The notes below the pieces were generated by a model, which worked only from the letters and a program-made list of their open reading frames with translations, was not told the origin of the DNA and made no database searches. Below are positions 26,855-37,673 of a stretch of 57,213 nucleotides of DNA, piece after piece. Source of the stretch: Terriglobia bacterium (GTDB taxonomy: Bacteria > Acidobacteriota > Terriglobia > Bryobacterales > Bryobacteraceae); contig JANXYJ010000017.1 in assembly GCA_025350105.1 (NCBI GenBank), forward strand, positions 1 through 57,213, read 5' to 3'. Positions within the stretch are counted from its first letter, which is position 1. Each line of letters opens with the position of its first letter. Both the position numbers and the translations under genes were made by a program.

Positions 26855-27934
26855 CTAACTTTGCCGCGCCGCGCGCGTTTTGGGAACCCTCATGATGGCT
26901 TCGGCAACCGGTTGACTCTGCGGCTCAAACGCAAACCACTGCGCCATGTACTGATCATCGGTCCGGCGTCGTCGCATAATTTCGCGGCGTTTGGCCATCA
27001 CCTGTTTCCAGTGGCGCAAGACAAATCCAAAAGCCTTCAATGACGAGTGCTCACGCACCAGACAAGCGCCAATCACCACCAGATCCCGGCCGGTAATGGC
27101 CAACCAGTTCTTGCGATAAAGATGCGGGGTCATGTTCTTCATGCGCATCAAAAAGCGGTTCTTCACCGAATGCATGTTGATTTCCGCGGGCAGCGCGCGG
27201 CGGCGGCCCGGCAGCACACTGCGCACATGATAGCCCAGCGCGTTGGGCGAATACAGGCAGCGCCAGCCCAAAAGTTGTGCGCGCCAGGCGACGTCGGCAT
27301 CTTCACGATAGACGAAGAAATCGCCATCAAAAAATTCGCCTTGGATGGAAATATCTTCAATCATTTTGCGCCGGTATAATGCCGCCGCGGCAGTAGCCCC
27401 GAAGACATACTCAAATTTCTGATAGTGACCGTTATCGGGCTGCAAACTGCCGCGGTCCAGATGCCGCAGGGTGGGTGTGAAATAAATGCCCGTGGAATCC
27501 ACCAATTGTTTGGCAGGAATATCGAAGCTGGCGCTAATACTCAGCAGTTTGCCGCACACCGTACCCACCTGCGGATCCAGTTCCGCGGCTTCCATCAACT
27601 GGCCAATGAAGTCCTGGGCCAGCAGCACGTCCGGATTCAACGTGAAAATCCATTCGCCTTTCGCCAGGGCGATGGCTTGATTCTGGGCTGCGGCAAAACC
27701 AATATTTTCCTCATTGTAGTGGATGGAACAACGCTCTTCAAAGTGTTCCAGAATATCCACAGTCCCATCAGTGGAGGCGTTATCGATGACGATCACCTCA
27801 CAACTGGGATAATCCTGCTCCAGAATGGATTCCAGGCAGCGCCGGATGAAGCGGCCACTGTTATAGCTGACCAGGGTTACCGAAACCAAGCCGGGAGAAT
27901 AGCGTTTTACGGCCGTCTGAGACTTTCGCGCCAT
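26855..27934 (-). CDS. GT2 glycosyltransferase
   Basis: A 359-residue GT2 enzyme: LVSVTLVSYNSGRFIRRCLESIL, VIVIDNASTDGTVDIL, IFTLNPDVLL (donor/metal Asp) and DGDFFVYREDADVAWRAQLLGW (acceptor side). These are typical of rhamnosyltransferase-like members in O-antigen clusters. The C-terminal 100 residues are basic and partly amphipathic. The ATG at 27934 is chosen over an upstream in-frame start because it falls 4 bases after the upstream stop and begins the conserved domain properly. It is the third in a series of GT2 genes on the minus strand. Confidence 0.9.
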   Translation of the reverse strand: MARKSQTAVKRYSPGLVSVTLVSYNSGRFIRRCLESILEQDYPSCEVIVIDNASTDGTVDILEHFEERCSIHYNEENIGFAAAQNQAIALAKGEWIFTLNPDVLLAQDFIGQLMEAAELDPQVGTVCGKLLSISASFDIPAKQLVDSTGIYFTPTLRHLDRGSLQPDNGHYQKFEYVFGATAAAALYRRKMIEDISIQGEFFDGDFFVYREDADVAWRAQLLGWRCLYSPNALGYHVRSVLPGRRRALPAEINMHSVKNRFLMRMKNMTPHLYRKNWLAITGRDLVVIGACLVREHSSLKAFGFVLRHWKQVMAKRREIMRRRRTDDQYMAQWFAFEPQSQPVAEAIMRVPKTRAARQS

Positions 27935-27938
27935 GGAC

Positions 27939-28937
27939 TTAGATAGGCCTCCCCAGACGGCTTGGGGACACCAGGCAGGCGCTGGCAAAGCCCATGATTT
28001 TCAGGTACCCGATTTGTGGCGTCAATCGTCGCTCTTGTTTGCTTGTTGCCGTTAACCCCTGCTTTACCGGCAACCTGGGTCCTGCCAGCAACCTCGGTCC
28101 TACCAGTATCCTTGCCATGGACCCGAGCACCACGGCGCCGGCGACACAGCGATATGCCAAACGGCCGAAGTGTTTGTGAGAATACCTTAATAGGCTAACA
28201 CACCAATAGGTTGCACGGTCCACCGCGGGAAGTTCCCCCACAGAATGGCCACCCTGGTGACGCGCCTGCACGGTGTGCTCATAGCGGATTTGATAACCTG
28301 CGGCCACCGCCCGCTGACAGAAATCCACGTCCTCAAACCACACAGGATGGAACTGCTCGTCAAAACCGTGGATTTTTTGCCACACATCGCGGCGGAATAG
28401 CAGGAATGCTCCGGCCGGTTGCTCGACAAAGCCAGTTTGGTCAGGGTCGCGGTCCAAATAACGGTATCTGCGGTTGACGGCGTTTCCGGGCCAAAACCGG
28501 TTGATGCCCAGATTTTCGAATATCAAACTCAGGGGCGTCGGGAAACGGCGAACATTGAAACCTGTTTGGGCGCCACCGTCGGCGTCGAGCAATTTTCCGG
28601 CGGCCAGGCCGTATTCACTGGCGGCGGACATCACTTTATCAATGGGCGTGAGGAGTTGGACATCCGGGTTCAGCAATAGGACAGTCTGGTGCTCTTCTAT
28701 TTGTCCAACCCCTTGATTCACTCCTCCAGCGAAACCACGATTGGTTTGGTTGACAATCAGAGTGACTGACGGCCATCGGCGCACCGCTGCCGCCGTACCG
28801 TCAACTGAGGCGTTGTCGACCACGATTACCTTTGCCTCAGGCGCCATGGTCACCAAGGCGCGGAGACAATCGTCGATCACCGCGGCCGAATTGTAGGTAA
28901 CAATTACCGCCGTGACAGCCAGAAGTACAGCCTCCAA
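27939..28937 (-). CDS. GT2 glycosyltransferase (rhamnosyltransferase-like)
   Basis: A GT2 enzyme of up to 332 residues: VTAVIVTYNSAAVIDDCLRAL, VIVVDNASVDGTAAAV, NRGFAGGVNQGV, LLLNPDVQLL and HPVWFEDVDFCQRAVAAGY. These match WbbL-like rhamnosyltransferases. The start is uncertain. TTG at 28937 overlaps the upstream gene by 34 bases. A GGAGG sequence lies just downstream, so initiation a few codons later is possible. The C-terminal 40 residues contain two 18-bp tandem units (28070-28105) coding for GPRL-containing hexapeptides and are probably not part of the catalytic domain. Confidence 0.88.
   Translation of the reverse strand: MEAVLLAVTAVIVTYNSAAVIDDCLRALVTMAPEAKVIVVDNASVDGTAAAVRRWPSVTLIVNQTNRGFAGGVNQGVGQIEEHQTVLLLNPDVQLLTPIDKVMSAASEYGLAAGKLLDADGGAQTGFNVRRFPTPLSLIFENLGINRFWPGNAVNRRYRYLDRDPDQTGFVEQPAGAFLLFRRDVWQKIHGFDEQFHPVWFEDVDFCQRAVAAGYQIRYEHTVQARHQGGHSVGELPAVDRATYWCVSLLRYSHKHFGRLAYRCVAGAVVLGSMARILVGPRLLAGPRLPVKQGLTATSKQERRLTPQIGYLKIMGFASACLVSPSRLGRPI
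28070..28105 (-). repeat. Two 18-bp tandem repeats in GT2 C-terminus
   Basis: GCAACCTGGGTCCTGCCA at 28070-28087 is followed directly by GCAACCTCGGTCCTACCA, differing at two positions. In frame they encode a repeated GPRL hexapeptide. Confidence 0.82.
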
Positions 28938-29884
28938 TAGGTTTCGATTTGTCCGCCCGCATCTGAGAGTTGCCGCGCAAGATTACGAATTTCCTTTTCC
29001 TGAACGATCGTGTACCCACCACAAACAGCGTTGCCGGCTGAAATGTCGCGCCAACCGTGCAGTCCGGCCACTTTGCCTTTCACATACGCCCAGCCACACC
29101 CGTGACGCAGCGCCACCAGTCCCCAGAGCAATTGACCCACCACTATCGGCCAGCGCGGTTGTCCAGCAAAATGCTTGGCAGCCAGGAACACCTGATTGCG
29201 CGCAATTAAGAAAGCCGTGTCTTTGTTCCACGTACCCAGTGTCGAGCTGCCACGGTGATACGCCACGGCGCTTGGCACGTACAGTCCACTGCCGCGCGCA
29301 CACCTCAGGCCAAAATCCACGTCCTCTAAATAGGATTGAAACCGTTCGTCCAGCAGGCCCACTTCGTCAAATAGGCTGCGCCGGAAGATGGCTGCGGTCA
29401 TGGGTGCTATGGAGATATTGCGCGGCTGATTCCACAGCGGGCCGTCCGGCCTCCCCGCCCCGCAACGATAAGCGCAGCCGCCGCCAGATACCAGATCGAA
29501 CGTCCCGTCAATCACACGATGATCCGACGCGCGGAGGATTTTGCCGGCGGCGAAGTCGGCTGTTACCGTTGCGGCTAGCAGTGTTTCCAGCCAGTCCGGC
29601 GCCAGCGTAACGTCGTTGTTCAGGATTGCGATCCAGTCCCCTTGGGCCGATGTATGAGAGGCCTGAATTCCGCGGTTCACAGCCGCGGCGAAACCCAGGT
29701 TCTTCTCCAGTTTGATGACCTGTGCCCCGTTCGCAAGAGCCACCGCGACCGAATCATCCGTAGAGCCATTGTCCACAACAATGATTTCGTCGAACGGCCG
29801 CGTTTGCTGGGCGAGGTTTGCCAGCAATTCGAGCAGTAAATCGCGGCGATTCCAATGCGGGATAATCGCAGCGATTTTAGGCAT
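28904..29884 (-). CDS. GT2 glycosyltransferase
   Basis: A 326-residue GT2 enzyme that heads the minus-strand glycosyltransferase run. Motifs are PKIAAIIPHWNRRDLLLELLANL, EIIVVDNGSTDDS, NLGFAAAVNRGI, AILNNDVTLAPDW and RFQSYLEDVDFGLRCARG. The ATG at 29884 begins directly before the conserved domain; a longer in-frame extension (to 29908) adds eight residues without support. Its 3' end overlaps the next gene. The divergent gene at 29956 starts 71 bases away, so this gap should hold the promoter of the run. Confidence 0.9.
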   Translation of the reverse strand: MPKIAAIIPHWNRRDLLLELLANLAQQTRPFDEIIVVDNGSTDDSVAVALANGAQVIKLEKNLGFAAAVNRGIQASHTSAQGDWIAILNNDVTLAPDWLETLLAATVTADFAAGKILRASDHRVIDGTFDLVSGGGCAYRCGAGRPDGPLWNQPRNISIAPMTAAIFRRSLFDEVGLLDERFQSYLEDVDFGLRCARGSGLYVPSAVAYHRGSSTLGTWNKDTAFLIARNQVFLAAKHFAGQPRWPIVVGQLLWGLVALRHGCGWAYVKGKVAGLHGWRDISAGNAVCGGYTIVQEKEIRNLARQLSDAGGQIETYWRLYFWLSRR

Positions 29885-29955
29885 GGGTCGAGGCCAGCAT
29901 GTTGTCACCAGGATATCGCGACCACATACGCGAACTCTGATAGACTCCTGGCATT

Positions 29956-30510
29956 ATGCAAATCTTGGGCTTGTCAGATTCCACTCCGCGCACCGAACCG
30001 CGCTGGCGATCCCTATTTTGGCCCACCATCCGCAATAGCACTGACTACGACTACGTCACCCGCCAGGGATTTTGGATTTGCTTCATTATATTCGCCGTAA
30101 CGTTGCTGACCAGTTTATTCACTGGTGCCTACGCCGGCCTTGTAGACGCTGTGTTCTACTTGCTTGCGGCAGTTGGTGTGCGCGAGCGCAGCCGTGCCGC
30201 GGCCATGGCTGCTTTCGGAATTTACGTACTTGGTGCGTTGGTTCAGTTGCGCATTGCTGGGCGCTTCAGTATCCTATCGGTTATTTTCATGGCTTTGTTG
30301 TTCGCCAACATCCGTGGAAACTGGCTGTCCTCCAAATGGACCGCTACCCAGGATGATGCCGCACCTACGCGGATGAATCAGACCGTGCTCGACAAACTAG
30401 TGGATCAATTTCCTATAGTCGTCTGGCCCGCCACCAAATATATCTTCTACGTTTTGGCGGTGCTGGAAGCCGCAGCCTTGCTTTATGCTGGTTTTCGCCG
30501 CGCAGATTGA
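29956..30510 (+). CDS. Small integral membrane protein, hypothetical
   Basis: A 184-residue protein with hydrophobic helices at about residues 40-58, 62-76, 84-100, 104-118 and 157-178, so four or five membrane passes. Charged loops (GVRERSRA, and an acidic/Asn-rich loop near 128-150) separate them. It has no motif I recognise. It is divergent from the glycosyltransferase run and its stop is 10 bases from the convergent gyrB stop. A role in the polysaccharide cluster is possible but unsupported. Confidence 0.75.
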   Translation: MQILGLSDSTPRTEPRWRSLFWPTIRNSTDYDYVTRQGFWICFIIFAVTLLTSLFTGAYAGLVDAVFYLLAAVGVRERSRAAAMAAFGIYVLGALVQLRIAGRFSILSVIFMALLFANIRGNWLSSKWTATQDDAAPTRMNQTVLDKLVDQFPIVVWPATKYIFYVLAVLEAAALLYAGFRRAD

Positions 30511-30519
30511 GCGGTCTTA

Positions 30520-33042
<2,523 letters not shown>

Positions 33043-33090
33043 TCAGTCATCGAAAAAAAAACATGAGACGGGCACTGCAAATGTGCCGCG

Positions 33091-34203
33091 TCAAATCCGC
33101 ATGGGCATGATCACGTAGCGGTACACATCGGCTTTGTCGCCGGCGGGCCGCAACTCACCCGCGCTTTGGCCGTCCTTGAAATGAAAACTCACTTCCGGAG
33201 TCTGCACCGCACGCAGAAAATCGATCATGTACTGGGCGTTGAAACCGATCTCCACTGCCGGGCCCTTGTACTCCACTGGAATCGAGTCTTCGCTCTCTCC
33301 GGTTTCGGAAACCGACGAATGGACTTTCACTTCGCCGCCGTCCACCTTCACGCGAATGGCGCGCGAGCGTTCATCGGAAAACTGCGACACACGTTCAATC
33401 GCCGAACGCAGCTCTTCGCGATTCACCTGCACACTGAGCGGGGCGTCCTTGGGCAGCACACGTTCGTAATCCGGAAAATTGCCGGTCAACTTACGGCTCA
33501 GCAACAGGCGGTCGCCTAATTTAAAAAAAAGATGATTCTCATCCCCGGAAAACTGCACCAGAGAGGCCGGGTCGGCGTCACCGGCCAACTTCTGCAACTC
33601 CAGCATGGCCTTTCGAGGGAGAAGCGCCCTGAACGCGCCTGTGACCCCGGGAAGCTCCCCACTGCTCTCCACCATCGACAACCGGTGGCCGTCGGTCGAT
33701 ACCATCACCAAACCACCTGGCCGCAGCACCAACAACGCACCATTCAACGTAAAGCGCGATTCTTCGTTTGAAATCGCAAACACGGTTTTGCTGATCATTC
33801 CCGACAAAACACCAATGGGAATCTCCGCCAGCTTCTCCGGCATCTTGGGCAACTCCGGGAAACTATCCCGCGACATTCCCGCTATGCGCGTCTTCGAACG
33901 GCCGCAAGTCAGGTTTGCCCACTGATTTTCACCCACCTTCACCTGGACATCGGCATCGGGCAACAACCGGACGTAGTCCAAAAGCCGACGCGCTGGTATG
34001 GTGCCCGCACCCGCTTTCTTAACCCGCGCCGGACACGAACAGCGAATACCTAACTCCAAGTCGGTGGCAGTCAGATGAATGCGATCGCCCTCGGCCTCCA
34101 GCAGCACATTGGATAGTATGGGAATGGTCGTCTTCTTCTCAACCACACCTTGCGATAAGTTCAGCTCCCGCACTAGGTCAGCCCGGCTGATGGTGAATTC
34201 CAT
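33091..34203 (-). CDS. dnaN: DNA polymerase III sliding clamp (beta subunit)
   Basis: DnaN forms the dimeric ring that tethers polymerase III. At 370 residues it has normal length, with three repeated domains. Recognisable segments are MEFTISRADLVRELNLSQGVVEKKTTIPILSNVLLEA at the N-terminus, VSTDGHRLSMVE near 165, and the C-terminal VYRYVIMPMRI that closes the clamp fold. The ATG start at 34203 matches the family. It lies 322 bases downstream of dnaA on the same strand, in the conserved dnaA-dnaN-gyrB order (recF absent between dnaN and gyrB). Confidence 0.96.
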   Translation of the reverse strand: MEFTISRADLVRELNLSQGVVEKKTTIPILSNVLLEAEGDRIHLTATDLELGIRCSCPARVKKAGAGTIPARRLLDYVRLLPDADVQVKVGENQWANLTCGRSKTRIAGMSRDSFPELPKMPEKLAEIPIGVLSGMISKTVFAISNEESRFTLNGALLVLRPGGLVMVSTDGHRLSMVESSGELPGVTGAFRALLPRKAMLELQKLAGDADPASLVQFSGDENHLFFKLGDRLLLSRKLTGNFPDYERVLPKDAPLSVQVNREELRSAIERVSQFSDERSRAIRVKVDGGEVKVHSSVSETGESEDSIPVEYKGPAVEIGFNAQYMIDFLRAVQTPEVSFHFKDGQSAGELRPAGDKADVYRYVIMPMRI

Positions 34204-34525
34204 GACTTATTGTTCCCTCGCGTGTACCTTCGTGTGAACTCGTTACCCGTTTTACTCTTTTTGGGCTTGCGCGTTTTTGCCCCGCGCGATTTCTCTTAGT
34301 GGTTTCCCCTAAATACAGTTAAGGTATAAACCGTATTCATAGGGCCTGTTGAAACGTTGATAACCTAATCTAAAGTATAGCAAGATGGGGGGGTTATTGC
34401 CATCGCTACTTGTTGGTTTCCGCCGTGTTTCTGCGAGGATCGATTCGCAAAAACGCCGTCTGTCCCTACTTCCCACAGAAAACCACATCCCAGCTGGAGC
34501 TCATCTGTGGGAAATATCAATAACT
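34204..34525. other. dnaA-dnaN intergenic region
   Basis: A gap of 322 bases without a gene. It should hold the dnaN promoter (minus strand), in an AT-richer part at about 34310-34385. At its dnaA end an inverted repeat, TTCCCACAGA (34470-34479) and TCTGTGGGAA (34504-34513), is exact. Each arm contains a sequence close to a DnaA box. The pair could be a hairpin or two opposed DnaA-binding sites. Confidence 0.6.
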
Positions 34526-35959
34526 CTAATGGATTGAGTCAATTATACTGTGAATCATTCTGTTCAAATCGGGGTCGCTCTGGCGCAATTTCTCAATTTT
34601 ACCAATGGAATGCAGCACGGTAGTGTGGTGCTTGCCCCCAAAACCCCGCCCAATCTCAGGTAGAGAGGCGCTGGTCAGCTCTTTAATCAGGTACATAGCA
34701 ATCTGCCTCGGATAAGCAATCGCCTGCGTGTTGGTTTTTTGTTTCAGTTGGTTCGGTTGCAGATTGAAGCGCTCAGCCACAGCGCGTAGGATGGAATCCA
34801 TGGTGATCCGCCGCTCCTGGCCTGGAACTAAGTACTTAAGCGTCTGCTGGGCCATCGCCAAAGTGATCGGTTCTCCGGACACCGAGGAATAGGCGATCAG
34901 TTTCACCAGCGCACCTTCCAACTCCCGCATATTGGACTTGGTTTTGGTGGCGATGAACACCCGCACGTCTTCCGGCAGATGCACGCCTTCACTTTCGGCT
35001 TTGTTGTCCAGAATCGCCATCTTGGTTTCCAGGTCCGGCGGCTGGATGTCCACCATCAGGCCCCATTCAAAGCGCGAACGCAAACGTTCCACCAGGCCCG
35101 GCGTCTGTTTCGGCGCGCTATCGCTGGAAATAACGATCTGCTTTTGATGCTCGTACAGCTCATTGAAGGTGTGAAAAAATTCTTCCTGGGTGCGTTCTTT
35201 ACCCGCCAGGATCTGAATGTCGTCAACCAACAGCACGTCTGCTGAACGATAATGCCGGTGAAATGCTGGCATTCTATCGGACCGGATGCAGGCGATCATT
35301 TCATTCATGAAGCGCTCGCTGGAAGTGTAGACGATGCGCATGGTTGGATACTGATCCAGTAGCGCGGAGCCAATCGCATGCATCAAGTGCGTCTTACCCA
35401 TGCCCACGCCGCCGTAAATAAACAACGGATTGTAGCTGCGCGACGGAGCATTTGCCACAGCCCGCGCCGCCGCATGGGCAAACTGATTGCACGAGCCCAC
35501 CACGTAATTGTCAAAGCGGAACTTGCGGTTCAGTTGACTAATAGGAGAACCAAAAATAGGAGCGCTTGATCCTGAACTGCCTGAACCCGCGTGGTTCGAA
35601 ACATGATTTGTGGGTTGACTAAAACCAATGCCCCCATCGGCGGTTTTGCCCGCATCAGCATCGCTGGCGTTGGACCCAAACGAATAACCGCTCACCGCCT
35701 CCACGCGCAGCAGATACACGATCTTCCCGACCATCAAACTCAACTCGGAAAAGATCTGGCGAATATCCACTGCGTATTCCTGCTCCAGCCATTCCTTGCT
35801 CACCTGGTCGGGAACCGTCACGCGGAGGCAATCCCCGTCGTAACTATCGAAACCAGAACGTGCCACCCAGTCCTGGTAGGGCCGTTCGCCAATGCGAACC
35901 GCCAGCCGGCCTTTCACCTGCTCCCAGATATTTGCCGCGCCGATAGCTTCTCCCGCCAC
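34526..35959 (-). CDS. dnaA: Chromosomal replication initiator DnaA
   Basis: DnaA opens oriC. The 477-residue protein has the N-terminal domain I (IWEQVKGRLAVRIGERPYQDWV), a Gly/Ser-rich linker (about 100-140), and the AAA+ domain III. Domain III has Walker A YGGVGMGKTHLMHAIG (about 185), VLLVDDIQILAGKERTQEEFFHTFN, and sensor/arginine-finger motifs (GLVERLRSRFEWGLMVDIQPPD). DNA-binding domain IV has the signature AYPRQIAMYLIKELTSASLPEIGRGFGGKHHTTVLHS, with the basic HHTTV motif contacting the DnaA box. Start GTG at 35959. The upstream intergenic region is the oriC candidate. Confidence 0.97.
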   Translation of the reverse strand: MAGEAIGAANIWEQVKGRLAVRIGERPYQDWVARSGFDSYDGDCLRVTVPDQVSKEWLEQEYAVDIRQIFSELSLMVGKIVYLLRVEAVSGYSFGSNASDADAGKTADGGIGFSQPTNHVSNHAGSGSSGSSAPIFGSPISQLNRKFRFDNYVVGSCNQFAHAAARAVANAPSRSYNPLFIYGGVGMGKTHLMHAIGSALLDQYPTMRIVYTSSERFMNEMIACIRSDRMPAFHRHYRSADVLLVDDIQILAGKERTQEEFFHTFNELYEHQKQIVISSDSAPKQTPGLVERLRSRFEWGLMVDIQPPDLETKMAILDNKAESEGVHLPEDVRVFIATKTKSNMRELEGALVKLIAYSSVSGEPITLAMAQQTLKYLVPGQERRITMDSILRAVAERFNLQPNQLKQKTNTQAIAYPRQIAMYLIKELTSASLPEIGRGFGGKHHTTVLHSIGKIEKLRQSDPDLNRMIHSIIDSIH

Positions 35960-36580
35960 TTACGCCTCCCGGAATTTAACGTTCAGGACTTCGTGCCTTG
36001 TCTTCCCAAGGTCATAATTTCATCAGGCTACTAACTCAGCTTTTCTTACTCTGTCTCCCTGCTCCACTGCGGACGCCGCAGCCGCTTACCACTCCCGCGT
36101 AGCCGCCCCAAATGCCGGGCTCATTTCATTTCAATCCAGTTTCAATTGTGCAGCACACACGTTTCCCACACAATTCCCACAAGCTGTGGAAATACTAGGA
36201 CCAACGCTTACTCTACTTGGAAGCCCTACGCTTGACCGAACCGCTTTTTGAAGATCGTTATGGACCGAATCACGCCACGCGGATAATCAGCATAGCACAA
36301 AACCCTAGTACCATTGCCCGCTGGAATACAAAAAATAAATACACTATTTTCAATCATTTACACATGTTACCCACACCGACAAAACATTTCTACTTGTGTT
36401 CGTTTCTGAAGCGGAAGCTCCCTGCGGCCACCGGGTAAGCAGGTAAACTCCACCACCAACAAAGGTACTTGCGCGCAGCTGACTGGCAGCCAAACCAGAA
36501 GCATCATTGACAATCCGCAGCCCAGGCGCGACAATGAAAACGTAGTTTCCTCCTTCGGTTCCCCGCCGGAGGCAATATAA
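35960..36580. other. Candidate replication origin (oriC)
   Basis: A gene-free stretch between dnaA and tRNA-Gly. DnaA-box-like sites (consensus TTATNCACA) cluster here: TTTCCCACA (36162-36170), ATTCCCACA (36173-36181), ATTTCCACA on the minus strand (36185-36193), ATTTACACA (36356-36364) and TTACCCACA (36367-36375, one mismatch). An AT-rich run at 36324-36366 could be the unwinding element. Position beside dnaA-dnaN-gyrB and about 18 kb from parAB-parS fits an origin. The frequent CCCACA core instead of TCCACA is noted as unusual. Confidence 0.65.
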
Positions 36581-36656
36581 GCGGGAGTAACTCAGTTGGT
36601 AGAGTGCGACCTTGCCAAGGTCGATGTCGCCGGTTCGACCCCGGTCTCCCGCTCCA
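36581..36656 (+). tRNA. tRNA-Gly (anticodon GCC)
   Basis: A full cloverleaf with encoded CCA. The acceptor is GCGGGAG/CTCCCGC with discriminator T, the D arm CTCAGTTGGTAGAG, and the anticodon stem-loop CGACCTTGCCAAGGTCG with GCC at the loop centre. The T arm is CCGG/CCGG around TTCGACC. It lies directly downstream of the oriC candidate. Confidence 0.95.
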
Positions 36657-37673
36657 TTCAAACTCGGGGCTCAAAAATAACTTCGTAACCTTTGCCCCAT
36701 CTCACCAAAGCAGTCTTGCCGTTGCATCCCCTGCCGATCGAGCGACTGAGCCCGACGCAGATCTAATCTCGCAAGATAGAGCAACCCCAAAGCACTGATC
36801 GATTTCGACGGCGCTTTCAAGCGTGCTGTAAGAATCAGGGACGTGAGCAAGTGGTTGTGACCGAAATCCAGCATCCGCAAGCGCTGCAACTGGCCGCTAC
36901 GCTACGCGTAGATTTATGCGTTCAGGGATTTCAGCACCCGGTTATCAGCCAGGACGATATCAACCAGGACGAGGGCTTCCAACACCGGTTTTTTCCCAGC
37001 CAGAGTCCAGAATTCGGCCCAGCAATCGCTTCCAGAAACTGACATCTCTCACCAAATGCGATGCTAACCCGTGCGGTCCCCAGATCAGGACTTCCATTAA
37101 CTCCTGTATTTGCTTTATCATATAACTGGAACAGTCGCCTAACCCACTGCACCTGACGGTCTACTTTAAGAGTCCCGGATTTTAGGGGCAAGATTTAGGA
37201 ATTGATGGATTTGGTTTTCCCGTAACTTTGCTGTGAAGATCAGCCGATCAACTAGCGGATGACTTCGCTTTTGACAGCAGGCGGCACAGCGCGGGAAGAC
37301 GGACAGGCCGGCCGTGGTCATAAAAATTCGTTTCGCCCAAGACGTACCGTTTATCGGGTTCAATCCCAACGCACCGAAAGCCCTCTCTGCAGGCTCGAAC
37401 GGGGAGCATTCTTCAGCGGCCCATTCCGCCCCAAGCCCACAGAGTTCGCCGGCGGACAGTCCGCAGGAGTTTGGTTCCGTGAAACCCATGTCGAGCATAT
37501 TCAATTCGGTAAAAGTAGACACGCTGCCAAGCCCAGCCACGAAGCACGTCCCTGTAAACCAAGCTCCTGTAAACCAAACACCTCCGACCCACCAAACACC
37601 TGCGACCAAGCAAACACCTCCAACCAACCAAGCAATGGAACCCACCTGGTTAGGTTCTATGGCGGGCGGTTCT
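36657..37673. other. About 1 kb without a confident gene
   Basis: Only short frames of poor codon character occur at 36657-37310, for example a 43-codon frame on the minus strand at 36914-37045; none matches a family I know. From 37314 a frame runs in phase into the adaptor gene but is rich in Pro/Thr/Gln/Ser. It includes a block of 15- and 18-bp tandem repeats at 37551-37634. Whether this part is translated is unclear. Confidence 0.5.
37551..37634 (+). repeat. Tandem repeats of 15 and 18 bp before the HlyD gene
   Basis: Five units: two of 15 bp (37551-37565, 37566-37580, CCTGTAAACCAA core) and three of 18 bp (37581-37598, 37599-37616, 37617-37634, beginning CCTCC or CCTGC and ending CA). 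All are multiples of three and in phase with the downstream adaptor frame, reading as Pro-x-x-Gln-Thr type units. Confidence 0.85.

Noticed and set aside
36914-37191. Small minus-strand frames downstream of tRNA-Gly that might be transposase remnants
   Set aside because: Too short and without recognisable catalytic motifs or inverted repeats.
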